Source of the DNA: Pseudomonas uvaldensis
GTDB taxonomy: Bacteria > Pseudomonadota > Gammaproteobacteria > Pseudomonadales > Pseudomonadaceae
NCBI RefSeq assembly: GCF_021271205.1
Contig: NZ_JAIWKS010000004.1
Coordinates: 186,001 to 250,000 of the forward strand
Direction: 5' to 3'
DNA length: 64,000 nt
The notes beneath the pieces were generated by a model. The model saw only the letters and a program-made list of their open reading frames with translations. It was not told the DNA's origin and ran no database searches. The number at the start of each line of letters is the position of its first letter. The first letter of the stretch is position 1. The translations under genes were made by a program, and so were the position numbers. This document shows, in pieces, positions 8,606 through 20,086 of this stretch.

Positions 8606-9076
8606 TCAGGCCCTGCCGATACTCGCAAATGCCGCCCCGGTATGCTCCGCCAAGACCGTAGGCGCCAGCTCCACTTCCAACCCACGTCGCCCTGCACTGA
8701 CAAATATGCTGGGGAACGGCTGGGCGGAACTGTCGATAAACGTGCGCAGGCGCTTCTTCTGTCCGAGCGGGCTGATACCGCCGAGCAGATAACCAGTCGA
8801 GCGTTGCGCGGCGGTCGGGTCGGCCATCTCGACTTTCTTCACGCCGGCGGCATGGGCCAGCGCTTTCAGATCCAGGGTGCCCGCCACCGGAACCACTGCC
8901 ACCAGCAACTCACCTTTTTCGCTGGCCGCCAATAACGTCTTGAACACTCGCGCCGGATCCAGCGCCAGTTTTTCCGCCGCCTCCAGGCCATAGGAGGCGG
9001 CCTTGGGATCGTGTTCATAGCTGTGGATACGATGCTCGGCGCGCACTTTTTTAAGCAGATCCAATGCGGGGGTCAT
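8606..9076 (-). CDS. ybaK: Cys-tRNA(Pro)/Cys-tRNA(Cys) deacylase, YbaK type
   Basis: This 156-residue protein is of the YbaK/ProX editing family, which hydrolyses cysteine wrongly attached to tRNA-Pro. The conserved lysine sits in VFKTLL near residue 47, and GYLLGGISPLGQKK is the family loop near residues 96-109. The start is placed at MTPALDLLKKV; the longer upstream frame lacks homology and would run into the glpF control region. It stands alone between the PhzF-like gene and glpF. Confidence 0.9.
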   Translation of the reverse strand: MTPALDLLKKVRAEHRIHSYEHDPKAASYGLEAAEKLALDPARVFKTLLAASEKGELLVAVVPVAGTLDLKALAHAAGVKKVEMADPTAAQRSTGYLLGGISPLGQKKRLRTFIDSSAQPFPSIFVSAGRRGLEVELAPTVLAEHTGAAFASIGRA

Positions 9077-9396
9077 GACCGCTCCTGACAAAAAATCAAT
9101 GAAGAGTGAGCAGGATTCTAAGTGATCGACAGCCAAAAGGCTTCGGGCGTACCGCCAGTTCATGCCAGGGCCGGCCAGCGCAGGATCCATTCATGCCACG
9201 AATAGTACAAATGTGACCAATGGTTCATTTTCGACCTTTGACAGCCGCGTTTCTTGTCTATATTTTTTCGAAACTGAAAGCAGCAATTCATGTCTATAGC
9301 AACACCCCGAGTTCAGGATGGGGATCCTGCCTCGGTGAAAAACGCGTCATCGAAGTCTTCTCCAGGGCGCGGACAACAACAAGACCGAGGTTTTGC
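9077..9396. other. Intergenic control region of glpF and ybaK
   Basis: This 320-bp stretch separates the divergent ybaK and glpF starts. It holds a candidate GlpR operator at 9220-9239 and an AT-rich patch at 9241-9275 that may be the glpF promoter. No gene is evident. Confidence 0.5.
9220..9239 (+). promoter_or_regulatory. Candidate GlpR operator upstream of glpF
   Basis: By hand alignment 14 of 20 positions match the E. coli GlpR consensus WATGTTCGWTAWCGAACATW. The core GTTCATTTTCGA differs by one base from the core of the operator before glpD (12823-12842, minus strand). Confidence 0.5.
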
Positions 9397-11824
<2,428 letters not shown>

Positions 11825-11907
11825 GTCGCTGAGAGTCCGAAACTGGTCGGGAGTGGATTCCTGCGGCATCATGGGCAAATTTTGTATGGCAGCCCAAAGG
11901 ACGCCCC

Positions 11908-12663
11908 ATGAATCTGCCTCCCCGTCAGCAGCAAATCCTCGAGCTGGTCCGCGAGCGCGGCTATGTCAGCATCGAGGAAATGGCGCAACTATTTGTCGTC
12001 ACCCCGCAAACCATCCGCCGCGACATCAACCAATTGGCGGAGGCGAACCTGCTGCGCCGCTACCATGGTGGCGCCGCCTACGACTCGAGCGTCGAAAACA
12101 CCGCCTACGCCATGCGCGCCGATCAGATGCGCGATGAGAAACAACGCATCGCCGAAGCCATCGCCGCCCAGATTCCCGACCACGCCTCGTTGTTCATCAA
12201 CATCGGCACCACCACCGAATCCATCGCCCGGGCACTGCTCAACCACAACCATCTCAAAGTCATTACCAACAACCTTCACGTGGCGTCGACTCTGAGCGCG
12301 AAGGACGATTTCGAAGTCCTGGTCGCCGGCGGCAATGTACGGCGCGATGGCGGCGTAGTGGGCCAGGCCAGCGTCGACTTCATCAACCAATTCAAGGTGG
12401 ACTTCGCCCTGGTGGGCATTAGCGGTATCGACGAAGACGGCAGCCTGCTGGATTTCGACTATCAGGAAGTGCGGGTTTCCCAGGCAATCATCGCCAATGC
12501 CCGGCAAGTGATCCTGGCGGCAGACTCCAGCAAATTCGGGCGCAACGCCATGGTCCGCCTGGGCCCCATCAGCCTGATCGATTGCCTGGTGACCGACCAG
12601 CAACCAGTACCGGCCTTGGCGCAACTGTTGACCCAGCACAAGATTCGGCTGGAAGTGGTCTGA
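11908..12663 (+). CDS. glpR: Glycerol-3-phosphate regulon repressor (DeoR family)
   Basis: This 251-residue repressor has a DeoR winged-helix domain at residues 1-57 ([20 protein letters not shown], then the recognition helix [14 protein letters not shown]) and a C-terminal sugar-phosphate isomerase-like sensor domain with [14 protein letters not shown]. It should bind the operators before glpF and glpD and let go when glycerol 3-phosphate binds. It lies between glpK and glpD, the normal place in pseudomonads. Confidence 0.95.
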   Translation: MNLPPRQQQILELVRERGYVSIEEMAQLFVVTPQTIRRDINQLAEANLLRRYHGGAAYDSSVENTAYAMRADQMRDEKQRIAEAIAAQIPDHASLFINIGTTTESIARALLNHNHLKVITNNLHVASTLSAKDDFEVLVAGGNVRRDGGVVGQASVDFINQFKVDFALVGISGIDEDGSLLDFDYQEVRVSQAIIANARQVILAADSSKFGRNAMVRLGPISLIDCLVTDQQPVPALAQLLTQHKIRLEVV

Positions 12664-12682
12664 CGCCCTCCCGGCACCCTCT

Positions 12683-12706
12683 GGCGAGGGGATTTATCCC
12701 CTCGCC
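12683..12706. repeat. Perfect 11-bp hairpin after glpR
   Basis: GGCGAGGGGAT and ATCCCCTCGCC enclose a 2-nt loop. It starts 20 nt past the glpR stop. There is no T run, so it may protect the mRNA end rather than terminate, or be a small REP-like palindrome. Confidence 0.6.
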
Positions 12707-12822
12707 ACAAATACCTCCTGCCTGCGTCACGCAATCTTCGTGTTCGAAAATTTTCCTTTCAGTTTCCTTTGATCAGTATTTTCAATCGAAGTCGACTGGT
12801 CGCTCCCTCATTTATGAGCTAG

Positions 12823-12842
12823 TATTTTCGCAAATGAACATA
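12823..12842 (-). promoter_or_regulatory. GlpR operator 1 upstream of glpD
   Basis: On the minus strand 16 of 20 positions match the E. coli GlpR consensus, with TATGTTCATTTGCGA at its core. It abuts operator 2. Confidence 0.65.
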
Positions 12843-12862
12843 AATGTTCGAATTCAAATATT
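12843..12862 (+). promoter_or_regulatory. GlpR operator 2 upstream of glpD
   Basis: This also matches 16 of 20 consensus positions (AATGTTCGAATTC core). It begins right after operator 1, giving an end-to-end tandem about 25 bp before the glpD start, fitting repression by an oligomeric GlpR. Confidence 0.65.
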
Positions 12863-12886
12863 GCGAAAAGAACCCGAGGCCAGCCG

Positions 12887-14425
12887 ATGCCCACTTCCAC
12901 CTTGCCTACGCCCCCTCTCGCCGAGATCTACGACATCGCCGTCATCGGCGGTGGCATCAATGGCGTGGGGATAGCCGCGGACGCTGCCGGTCGCGGTCTT
13001 TCGGTGTTCCTTTGCGAAAAGGACGACCTGGCCAGCCACACCTCTTCGGCCAGTAGCAAGCTGATCCACGGTGGCCTGCGCTATCTTGAACATTACGAAT
13101 TCCGCCTGGTACGCGAAGCCTTGGCCGAACGCGAGGTGTTGCTGAGCAAGGCCCCGCACATCGTCAAGCAGATGCGCTTCGTACTGCCCCATCGCCCACA
13201 CCTGCGTCCGGCCTGGATGATCCGTGCCGGCCTGTTCCTCTACGATCACCTGGGCAAGCGCGAGCAGCTTGCCGGCTCGAAAAGCCTGAAATTCGGCGCT
13301 GACAGTGCGCTGAAAAGCGAGATCACCAAAGGCTTCGAATACTCTGACTGCTGGGTCGACGACGCGCGATTGGTGGTGCTCAACGCCATGGCAGCACGTG
13401 AAAAAGGCGCCCACATCCACACCCGCACCCGTTGCGTAAATGCCCGCCGCAGCAAAGGCTTGTGGCACCTGCATCTGGAACGCGCCGACGGCAGTCTGTT
13501 TTCGATCCGCGCCAAGGCACTGGTGAACGCGGCTGGCCCATGGGTCGCGAAGTTCATCCGCGATGATCTGAAGATGGAATCGCCCTACGGCATCCGCCTG
13601 ATCCAGGGCAGCCACATCATCGTGCCAAAACTCTATGAAGGCGAACACGCGCATATTCTTCAGAACGAAGACCAGCGCATTGTGTTCACCATCCCTTATC
13701 TGAACCAGTTCACCCTGATCGGCACCACCGACCGTGAATACACCGGCGACCCGGCCAAAGTCGCGATCACCGACGGTGAAACCGATTACCTGCTGAAGGT
13801 GGTCAACGCTCACTTCAAGAAGCAGATCAGCCGCGACGACATCCTGCACAGCTATTCCGGCGTCCGCCCGTTGTGCAACGACGAATCGGACAATCCGTCG
13901 GCGGTCACCCGGGATTACACGTTGGCACTGTCCGCCGGCGGCGAAGAAGCCCCATTGCTGTCGGTATTCGGCGGCAAGCTGACCACCTATCGCAAACTGG
14001 CCGAATCGGCCATGGCGCAACTGGCGCCCTATTTCACCCAGATGCGCCCGAGCTGGACGGCTGTAGATCCACTTCCCGGTGGCGAAAACATGACCACCCC
14101 GCAGGCGCTGTGCTCGGCGATCCGCGACAAGTTCGACTGGGTACCTACCGATCTCGCTCGCCGCTGGGCCACGACTTATGGGAGCCGCACCTGGCGCATG
14201 CTCGAAGGCGTGCATAGCCTGACCGACCTGGGCGAACACATCGGTGGCGGCCTTTATACCCGGGAAGTCGATTACTTGTGCAGCGACGAATGGGCCGTCA
14301 GCGCCCAGGACATCTTGTGGCGCCGTAGCAAACTGGGCTTGTTCACCACGCCGGCCGAGCAGGAAAAACTGCAGCAATATCTGGACAAGGTCGAGCACAA
14401 TCGCCGCAAGATCGAAGCGGCCTGA
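12887..14425 (+). CDS. glpD: Aerobic glycerol-3-phosphate dehydrogenase (FAD)
   Basis: This 512-residue flavoprotein oxidises glycerol 3-phosphate to dihydroxyacetone phosphate at the inner membrane and passes electrons to ubiquinone. The FAD-binding GGGINGVG lies at about residues 22-29 in an N-terminal Rossmann fold, followed by SSASSKLIHGGLRYLE, the family signature. The C-terminal helical domain is intact. Tandem GlpR operators precede it, and a terminator follows at 14444-14477, so it is likely a separate transcript from glpFKR. Confidence 0.97.
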   Translation: MPTSTLPTPPLAEIYDIAVIGGGINGVGIAADAAGRGLSVFLCEKDDLASHTSSASSKLIHGGLRYLEHYEFRLVREALAEREVLLSKAPHIVKQMRFVLPHRPHLRPAWMIRAGLFLYDHLGKREQLAGSKSLKFGADSALKSEITKGFEYSDCWVDDARLVVLNAMAAREKGAHIHTRTRCVNARRSKGLWHLHLERADGSLFSIRAKALVNAAGPWVAKFIRDDLKMESPYGIRLIQGSHIIVPKLYEGEHAHILQNEDQRIVFTIPYLNQFTLIGTTDREYTGDPAKVAITDGETDYLLKVVNAHFKKQISRDDILHSYSGVRPLCNDESDNPSAVTRDYTLALSAGGEEAPLLSVFGGKLTTYRKLAESAMAQLAPYFTQMRPSWTAVDPLPGGENMTTPQALCSAIRDKFDWVPTDLARRWATTYGSRTWRMLEGVHSLTDLGEHIGGGLYTREVDYLCSDEWAVSAQDILWRRSKLGLFTTPAEQEKLQQYLDKVEHNRRKIEAA

Positions 14426-14443
14426 TCCTCAACCTGATCAACT

Positions 14444-14477
14444 AAAGCCCCTGACCCCATGGTCCAGGGGCTTTTTA
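14444..14477 (+). terminator. Rho-independent terminator of glpD
   Basis: A stem of about 11 bp with one bulged base (arms 14446-14456 and 14461-14472) is followed by five T residues. Confidence 0.85.
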
Positions 14478-14516
14478 CTGCCTCCCCCACCACTTCCCCT
14501 CCTACGGGAACGAATA

Positions 14517-14530
14517 TTCGGTTTTCCGAA
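14517..14530. promoter_or_regulatory. AauR operator, perfect dyad
   Basis: TTCGG-TTTT-CCGAA is a perfect inverted repeat and equals the AauR recognition pattern I recall for Pseudomonas putida. It lies about 108 bp upstream of the sigma-54 promoter, a usual enhancer distance. Confidence 0.7.
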
Positions 14531-14547
14531 CGCGACCCTACAGTCGA

Positions 14548-14561
14548 TTCGGCAAACCGGA
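14548..14561. promoter_or_regulatory. AauR operator, imperfect dyad
   Basis: TTCGG-CAAA-CCGGA differs by one base from the perfect site. The two sites are 31 bp apart start to start, three helical turns, so they lie on the same DNA face. Confidence 0.6.
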
Positions 14562-14637
14562 TAAACAAGTTATACAAAATCCGAAACAAAACATTAATTG
14601 TCTTTAAAAACAAAGGTTTAACCATATTGAACTGGCC

Positions 14638-14653
14638 TGGCACGAGTCATGCT
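14638..14653 (+). promoter_or_regulatory. Sigma-54 promoter of aatJQMP
   Basis: TGGCACG-N4-ATGCT matches the -24/-12 consensus TGGCACG-N4-TTGCW with one mismatch, and the GG to GC spacing is exactly 10 nt (GG 14639-14640, GC 14651-14652). It fits control by the enhancer-binding protein AauR. Confidence 0.8.
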
Positions 14654-14769
14654 CTACACTCGTGGAGACGTTTGCCCGGGCGCCAACACAACAGGAGCTA
14701 CCGGGCATTCCAAGTACTCAGGGCCGACGAACCGGCCGGAATAAAAAAAACAATGTCGAGGAAACATCG

Positions 14770-15684
14770 ATGCGTATCGTTCCCCATCTCCTGGGCGCAG
14801 CCATTGCTGCCGCTCTGATCAGCACCCCAGCTTTCGCTGCCGAACTGACCGGCACGCTGAAAAAGATCAAAGAGTCCGGCGTCATCACACTCGGGCATCG
14901 CGACGCTTCCATTCCGTTTTCCTACATCGCGGACGCTTCCGGTAAACCGGTCGGCTATTCCCACGACATCCAGCTGAAAGTCGTCGAGGCCCTGAAAAAA
15001 GACCTGGACATGCCGAACCTGCAGGTCAAGTACAACCTGGTCACCTCGCAAACCCGTATCCCGCTGGTGCAGAACGGCACCGTGGACCTGGAGTGCGGTT
15101 CCACCACCAACAACGTGGAACGCCAGCAACAGGTTGATTTCTCCATCGGCATCTTCGAGATCGGCACCCGCCTGCTCTCCAAGAAAGACTCCAAGTACAA
15201 GGATTTCGACGATCTGAAAGGCAAGAACGTCGTGACCACCGCCGGCACCACCTCCGAGCGCCTGCTCAAGGCGATGAACGCCGACAAGCAGATGGGCATG
15301 AACGTCATTTCCGCCAAGGACCACGGCGAATCCTTCCAGATGCTGGAATCGGGCCGTGCCGTTGCGTTCATGATGGACGACGCCCTGCTGGCCGGCGAAG
15401 CCGCCAAGGCCAAGAAAGCCAGCGACTGGGAAGTGACCGGTACCCCACAGTCGTACGAAATCTATGGCTGCATGATGCGCAAAGGCGACGCGCCGTTCAA
15501 AAAGGCCGTGGATGACGCCATCGTGGCGACCTACAAGTCGGGCGAGATCAACAAGATCTACGACAAGTGGTTCACCCAGCCAATCCCGCCGAAAAACCTG
15601 AACCTGAACTTCCCGATGAGCGACGAGCTCAAGGCATTGATCGCCAATCCGACCGACAAAGCGGCTGACGACAAGAAGTCTTGA
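14770..15684 (+). CDS. aatJ: Glutamate/aspartate ABC transporter, periplasmic binding protein
   Basis: This 304-residue solute-binding protein captures acidic amino acids in the periplasm. A signal peptide with cleavage after AFA (residues 21-23) precedes a two-lobed family 3 binding domain; the ligand region VDLECGSTTNNVERQQQVDFS is typical of GltI/AatJ. The start at MRIVPHLLGA is the one that gives the signal peptide. It is the first gene of aatJQMP; a hairpin after it may keep its mRNA level above that of the permease genes. Glutaminase or other substrates cannot be excluded from sequence alone. Confidence 0.93.
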   Translation: MRIVPHLLGAAIAAALISTPAFAAELTGTLKKIKESGVITLGHRDASIPFSYIADASGKPVGYSHDIQLKVVEALKKDLDMPNLQVKYNLVTSQTRIPLVQNGTVDLECGSTTNNVERQQQVDFSIGIFEIGTRLLSKKDSKYKDFDDLKGKNVVTTAGTTSERLLKAMNADKQMGMNVISAKDHGESFQMLESGRAVAFMMDDALLAGEAAKAKKASDWEVTGTPQSYEIYGCMMRKGDAPFKKAVDDAIVATYKSGEINKIYDKWFTQPIPPKNLNLNFPMSDELKALIANPTDKAADDKKS

Positions 15685-15700
15685 TTTTCTGACTAACCTT

Positions 15701-15733
15701 ATCTCCTGAAGGGGCCCGGCCCTTTCAGGAGAT
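15701..15733 (+). terminator. Intra-operon hairpin after aatJ
   Basis: Inverted repeats ATCTCCTGAA (15701-15710) and TTCAGGAGAT (15724-15733) form a strong stem extended by a GGG/CCC pairing. No T run follows, so it probably stabilises the aatJ mRNA or causes partial read-through into aatQ. Confidence 0.65.
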
Positions 15734-15877
15734 GGTCACTCCCTGCTGGCAATTTTCAGGAAACACTCGAACCGGTGCTATCGAGCCGAACGCGTGTGCC
15801 CGGCCGTCATGGCTGGACGGGAACGGAGCTTCCCCAGGCGGGCATTTGTACATCGAACGATCTGAGGGGAGACCCTG

Positions 15878-16624
15878 ATGAATTACAACTGGGACTGGGG
15901 CGTGTTCTTCAAGTCCACCGGCGTGGGCAGCGAGATTTATCTCGACTGGTACGTGGCCGGCCTGGGCTGGACCATTGCCATCGCCGTCGCCGCCTGGATC
16001 ATCGCCCTGCTGCTGGGCTCGATCCTGGGCGTGATGCGCACCGTGCCGAACCGGCTGGTGTCGGGCATCGCCACCTGCTACGTGGAGCTATTCCGTAACG
16101 TGCCACTGCTGGTTCAGCTGTTTATCTGGTATTTCCTGGTACCGGACCTGCTGCCGGAAAACCTGCAGGAGTGGTACAAACAAGACCTGAACCCGACCAC
16201 CTCGGCCTACCTGAGCGTCGTCGTGTGCCTGGGCCTGTTCACTGCCGCTCGCGTCTGCGAACAAGTGCGCACCGGCATCCAGGCGCTGCCCCGGGGCCAG
16301 GAGTCCGCTGCTCGTGCCATGGGCTTCAAGCTGCCGCAGATCTATTGGAATGTTCTGCTGCCCCAAGCCTACCGGATCATCATTCCGCCGCTCACGTCGG
16401 AATTCCTCAACGTCTTCAAGAACTCGTCCGTGGCCTCGCTGATCGGCCTGATGGAGCTGCTCGCGCAGACCAAGCAGACCGCCGAGTTCTCCGCCAACCT
16501 GTTCGAAGCCTTCACCCTGGCGACCTTGATCTATTTCACCCTGAACATGAGCCTGATGCTGCTCATGCGCATGGTCGAGAAGAAAGTCGCGGTGCCCGGC
16601 CTGATCTCCGTGGGGGGTAAATGA
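15878..16624 (+). CDS. aatQ: Glutamate/aspartate ABC transporter permease
   Basis: This 248-residue inner-membrane permease is of the His/Glu/Gln/Arg/opine type. Several membrane spans are seen (about residues 27-50, 68-90, 110-135, 210-232), with the EAA loop around ARAMGFKLPQIYWNVLLPQA, where the ATPase docks. The gene overlaps aatM by 4 bp (ATGA), so the two permeases are translationally coupled and should form a heterodimer. Confidence 0.93.
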   Translation: MNYNWDWGVFFKSTGVGSEIYLDWYVAGLGWTIAIAVAAWIIALLLGSILGVMRTVPNRLVSGIATCYVELFRNVPLLVQLFIWYFLVPDLLPENLQEWYKQDLNPTTSAYLSVVVCLGLFTAARVCEQVRTGIQALPRGQESAARAMGFKLPQIYWNVLLPQAYRIIIPPLTSEFLNVFKNSSVASLIGLMELLAQTKQTAEFSANLFEAFTLATLIYFTLNMSLMLLMRMVEKKVAVPGLISVGGK

Positions 16625-17295
16625 TGGAATTCGATTTCACGGGCATCGTCCCGGCCATTCCCGGCTTGTGGAACGGCATGGTGATGACCCTCAAACTGAT
16701 GGCCCTGGGCGTCATCGGTGGGATTGTTCTGGGAACGATCCTGGCCCTCATGCGCCTGTCCCACAACAAACTGATCTCCAACATCGCCGGCATCTACGTC
16801 AACTATTTCCGCTCGATCCCACTGCTGTTGGTGATCACCTGGTTCTACCTGGCAGTGCCGTTCGTGCTGCGCTGGATCACCGGCGAAGACACCCCGATCG
16901 GTGCGTTCGGTTCCTGCGTCGTGGCGTTCATGATGTTCGAAGCAGCGTACTTCTGCGAAATCGTTCGGGCCGGCGTGCAGTCCATTCCCAAGGGTCAGAT
17001 GGGCGCCGCCCAGGCACTGGGCATGAATTATGGCCAGACCATGCGCCTGATCATCCTGCCCCAGGCGTTCCGCAAGATGACGCCGCTGTTGCTGCAACAG
17101 AGCATCATCCTGTTCCAGGACACCTCGCTGGTCTACACCGTCGGCCTGGTGGATTTCCTCAATGCTTCGCGGGCCAGTGGCGACATCATCGGCCGCTCCA
17201 ATGAGTTCCTGATCATCGCAGGTCTCGTGTACTTCACAATCAGCTTTGCCGCCTCGCTGCTGGTCAAGCGTCTGCAAAAAAGGTTCGCCATATGA
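16621..17295 (+). CDS. aatM: Glutamate/aspartate ABC transporter permease
   Basis: This 224-residue second permease has the same topology, with the EAA loop [21 protein letters not shown]. It overlaps aatQ at its start and aatP at its end by 4 bp each. With AatQ it forms the translocation pore for glutamate and aspartate. Confidence 0.93.
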   Translation: MMEFDFTGIVPAIPGLWNGMVMTLKLMALGVIGGIVLGTILALMRLSHNKLISNIAGIYVNYFRSIPLLLVITWFYLAVPFVLRWITGEDTPIGAFGSCVVAFMMFEAAYFCEIVRAGVQSIPKGQMGAAQALGMNYGQTMRLIILPQAFRKMTPLLLQQSIILFQDTSLVYTVGLVDFLNASRASGDIIGRSNEFLIIAGLVYFTISFAASLLVKRLQKRFAI

Positions 17296-18026
17296 TCTCT
17301 ATCAAGAACATCAACAAGTGGTATGGGGACTTCCAGGTACTGACCAATTGCAGCACCGAGGTCAGCAAAGGTGAGGTCGTGGTGGTATGCGGTCCGTCGG
17401 GCTCGGGCAAGTCCACGCTGATCAAGTGCGTGAACGCCCTGGAGCCGTTCCAGAAAGGCGATATCGTGGTGGACGGCACCTCCATTGCCGACCCGAAGAC
17501 CAACCTGCCGCAACTGCGCTCGCGGGTGGGCATGGTATTCCAGCACTTCGAACTGTTCCCGCACCTGACCATCACCGAAAACCTGACCATCGCGCAGATC
17601 AAGGTGTTGGGCCGCAGCAAGGAAGAGGCCACCAAGAAAGGCCTGCAACTGCTGGATCGGGTCGGCCTCGCGGCCCACGCCCACAAGCATCCGGGCCAGC
17701 TCTCTGGCGGCCAGCAGCAGCGCGTGGCGATTGCCCGGGCCCTGGCGATGGATCCGGTGGTGATGCTGTTCGACGAACCGACCTCGGCTCTCGACCCGGA
17801 AATGGTCAACGAAGTGCTCGATGTGATGGTGCAACTGGCTCACGAAGGCATGACCATGATGTGCGTGACCCACGAGATGGGCTTCGCCCGCAAAGTGGCG
17901 AACCGGGTGATCTTCATGGACCAGGGTCAGATCATCGAGGACTGCAAGAAGGAAGAGTTCTTCGGCGACATCAGCGCCCGCTCCGAACGTGCGCAGCATT
18001 TCCTTGAGAAAATCCTGCAGCACTAA
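17292..18026 (+). CDS. aatP: Glutamate/aspartate ABC transporter ATP-binding protein
   Basis: This 244-residue ATPase powers the importer. It has Walker [10 protein letters not shown] near residues 34-42, [12 protein letters not shown], the signature LSGGQQQR, Walker [16 protein letters not shown] and the switch histidine in CVTHEMGF. Length and sequence are typical of GltL/GlnQ proteins. It is the last gene of the transport operon; a REP doublet follows before aauS. Confidence 0.95.
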   Translation: MISIKNINKWYGDFQVLTNCSTEVSKGEVVVVCGPSGSGKSTLIKCVNALEPFQKGDIVVDGTSIADPKTNLPQLRSRVGMVFQHFELFPHLTITENLTIAQIKVLGRSKEEATKKGLQLLDRVGLAAHAHKHPGQLSGGQQQRVAIARALAMDPVVMLFDEPTSALDPEMVNEVLDVMVQLAHEGMTMMCVTHEMGFARKVANRVIFMDQGQIIEDCKKEEFFGDISARSERAQHFLEKILQH

Positions 18027-18040
18027 ACAACACCACTCCC

Positions 18041-18130
18041 CTGTGGGAGCGGGCTTGCTCGCGAATAGGACAGCACATTCACTCTCGATGTGACTGACAC
18101 ACCGCCTTCACGAGCAAGCCCGCTCCCACA
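18041..18130. repeat. REP doublet (inverted pair)
   Basis: Two inverted units with the core GTGGGAGCGGGCTTGCTCGCGAA flank a central spacer between aatP and aauS. This is the second REP type of the window, shared with 21781-21871 and 28851-28941. Confidence 0.85.
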
Positions 18131-18184
18131 AGGGACCGGAGTTGCTCTGTAGATTTGTGTTGTGGTTGACCCAAGGCAACTGTG

Positions 18185-20086
18185 ATGAAATGCGACCCCA
18201 CCCTCTATCGCGCCGCGCCGCCATCACTTGCCGTGAAACCCCGCCTGATCCGCCACCTGTTCCTGCCACCGCTGATTCTCGCCCTGACGATCGGCCTGGG
18301 CTACCTCGGCTTCTGGATCAGCGAGCACTACGGCATCCGTGGCCTTGCCGAAAACGGCGAGCGCCAGTTGGAGCTGCACGCCCGCGCGGTCGAGAGCGAG
18401 ATCAGCAAGTACACGTACCTGCCCAGCCTGCTGGAGCTGGAGTCCAGCGTCTCGGCCTTGCTCGACGACCCGACGCCCGAACACCGCAAGACCGTCAACG
18501 AATACCTCGAAGGCCTCAACCGGCGCAGCCGCAGCCGGGCCATCTATGTGATGGACACCACCGGCCGGGTCATGGCCACCAGCAACTGGCGTGACGTCGA
18601 CAGTTACCTGGGTGAAGACCTGTCGTTCCGCGCCTATTTCCAGAACGCCGTGCGCGGCCAGCCGGGACGTTTCTATGGCATTGGCAGCACCAACGGCGAA
18701 CCCGGCTATTACCTGGCCCACGGCCTGGAGCAACAGGGCAAGATTATTGGCGTGGCCGTGGTCAAAGTGCGCCTCGAAGCCATGGAGGAGCGCTGGCAGC
18801 GGGCGCGTCTGGAAGCCTTCGTCAGCGACGAAAACGGCGTCATCATCCTGTCCAGCGACCCGGCACGACGGCTCAAGTCCGTGCGGCCGCTCAGCGATGA
18901 AACCAAGGAGCGCCTGGCCCGCAGTCTGCAATATTACTGGTTCCCGCTGAACGAGCTGGTGCCCCTGGCCCGGGAGCGACTGGCCGAGGGCATGGAGAAA
19001 CTGACCTTTCCCGCCAACACCGAAGTGGCGGCCGACAAGCAGGCTATCCGTTACTTGTCGCAAACCCGGCCCTTGAGCGATACGCCATGGAACTTCACCC
19101 TGCTCACCCCGCTTGAAGACCTGCGTCGACAAGCCATCAACCAGGGCATTCTGGTGGCCGTGGCGTTCGCCCTGGTGGCGTTCCTGCTGATTGCCTGGAA
19201 CGAGCGGCGCAAAGTCATCGCCACCCGCCTCGCCGCCCGCGAAGCCCTGCAGGAAGCCAACAACCAGCTCGAACGTCGGATTACCGAACGCACCAGCGAC
19301 CTGCGGGCCAGCAACGAGCGGCTCAAGGGCCAGATTCGCGAACGACGCCAGGCCGAGGAAACCTTGCGCCGCGCCCAGGACGAACTGGTACAGGCCGGAA
19401 AACTGGCAGCCATCGGCCAGATGTCCACCAGCATCGCCCATGAGCTGAATCAGCCGCTGGCGGCTCTGCGTACCCTGTCCGGCAATACCGTGCGCTTTCT
19501 GGAACGCGGCCAACTGGACATTGCCAACGCCAACCTCAAGACCATCAATGAACTGATCGACCGCATGGGCCGGATCACCGCCAGCCTGCGGTCCTTTGCC
19601 CGACGCGGCGACGATCAGGGCCGGGCCAGTCTCGGCAAGGCTGTCGAGGCTGCTCTGCAGCTGTTGGGGGGGCGCCTTGAAAGCCTGTCTGTCCAAGTGC
19701 ACAGCCGTTTCGATGACGTGCAGGTGCAAATCGACCAGACGCGCCTGGAACAGATCCTGGTAAACCTGTTCGGCAATGCCCTGGACGCCATGCAAACCCG
19801 GACCGAACCACGCTTGTGGCTCGAGGGCGATCCCCTGGAAGGCAAGTATCGCCTGCGGGTACGGGACAACGGTCACGGCATCGATGAGCAGGCGCGCAAG
19901 CATTTGTTCGAACCATTCTTCACCACCAAACCCGGCGAACAGGGCCTGGGCCTGGGCCTCACCCTCTCGGCGAGCCTGGCCGCCGCCGCGGGCGGTTACC
20001 TGGGCGTGGAGCACCCCGAGGAAGGCGGCACCACGTTCATCCTCAGTTTGCCGTTGGTAAGCCCCTCACCTGCCGAGCCACTATGA
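18185..20086 (+). CDS. aauS: Sensor histidine kinase for acidic amino acids (DctB type)
   Basis: This 633-residue membrane kinase has a first membrane span near residues 22-42, a large periplasmic double-Cache-like sensor region, a second span near 320-340, a coiled coil (about 350-400), a HisKA domain with the phospho-acceptor in SIAHELNQPLAAL, and a C-terminal ATPase domain with N-, G1- and G2-boxes (NLFGNALDAM, DNGHGI, GLGLGLT). It overlaps aauR by 4 bp. Its place after aatJQMP and the dyads before aatJ fit AauS, which senses glutamate/aspartate. An ATG at 18185 directly follows a GTG at 18182, and either could start. Confidence 0.88.
   Translation: MKCDPTLYRAAPPSLAVKPRLIRHLFLPPLILALTIGLGYLGFWISEHYGIRGLAENGERQLELHARAVESEISKYTYLPSLLELESSVSALLDDPTPEHRKTVNEYLEGLNRRSRSRAIYVMDTTGRVMATSNWRDVDSYLGEDLSFRAYFQNAVRGQPGRFYGIGSTNGEPGYYLAHGLEQQGKIIGVAVVKVRLEAMEERWQRARLEAFVSDENGVIILSSDPARRLKSVRPLSDETKERLARSLQYYWFPLNELVPLARERLAEGMEKLTFPANTEVAADKQAIRYLSQTRPLSDTPWNFTLLTPLEDLRRQAINQGILVAVAFALVAFLLIAWNERRKVIATRLAAREALQEANNQLERRITERTSDLRASNERLKGQIRERRQAEETLRRAQDELVQAGKLAAIGQMSTSIAHELNQPLAALRTLSGNTVRFLERGQLDIANANLKTINELIDRMGRITASLRSFARRGDDQGRASLGKAVEAALQLLGGRLESLSVQVHSRFDDVQVQIDQTRLEQILVNLFGNALDAMQTRTEPRLWLEGDPLEGKYRLRVRDNGHGIDEQARKHLFEPFFTTKPGEQGLGLGLTLSASLAAAAGGYLGVEHPEEGGTTFILSLPLVSPSPAEPL

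Larger units (their letters stand above)
14426..14769. other. Intergenic control region between glpD and aatJ
   Basis: These 344 bp hold the glpD terminator, two TTCGG-N4-CCGAA-like dyads, a sigma-54 promoter and about 105 nt of untranslated leader before aatJ. No gene is present. Confidence 0.75.

Noticed and set aside
12854..14398. 514-codon minus-strand frame opposite glpD
   Set aside because: Antisense shadow; it would also cover the GlpR operators before glpD.
18224..20014. 596-codon minus-strand frame opposite aauS
   Set aside because: Antisense shadow of a convincing sensor kinase gene.
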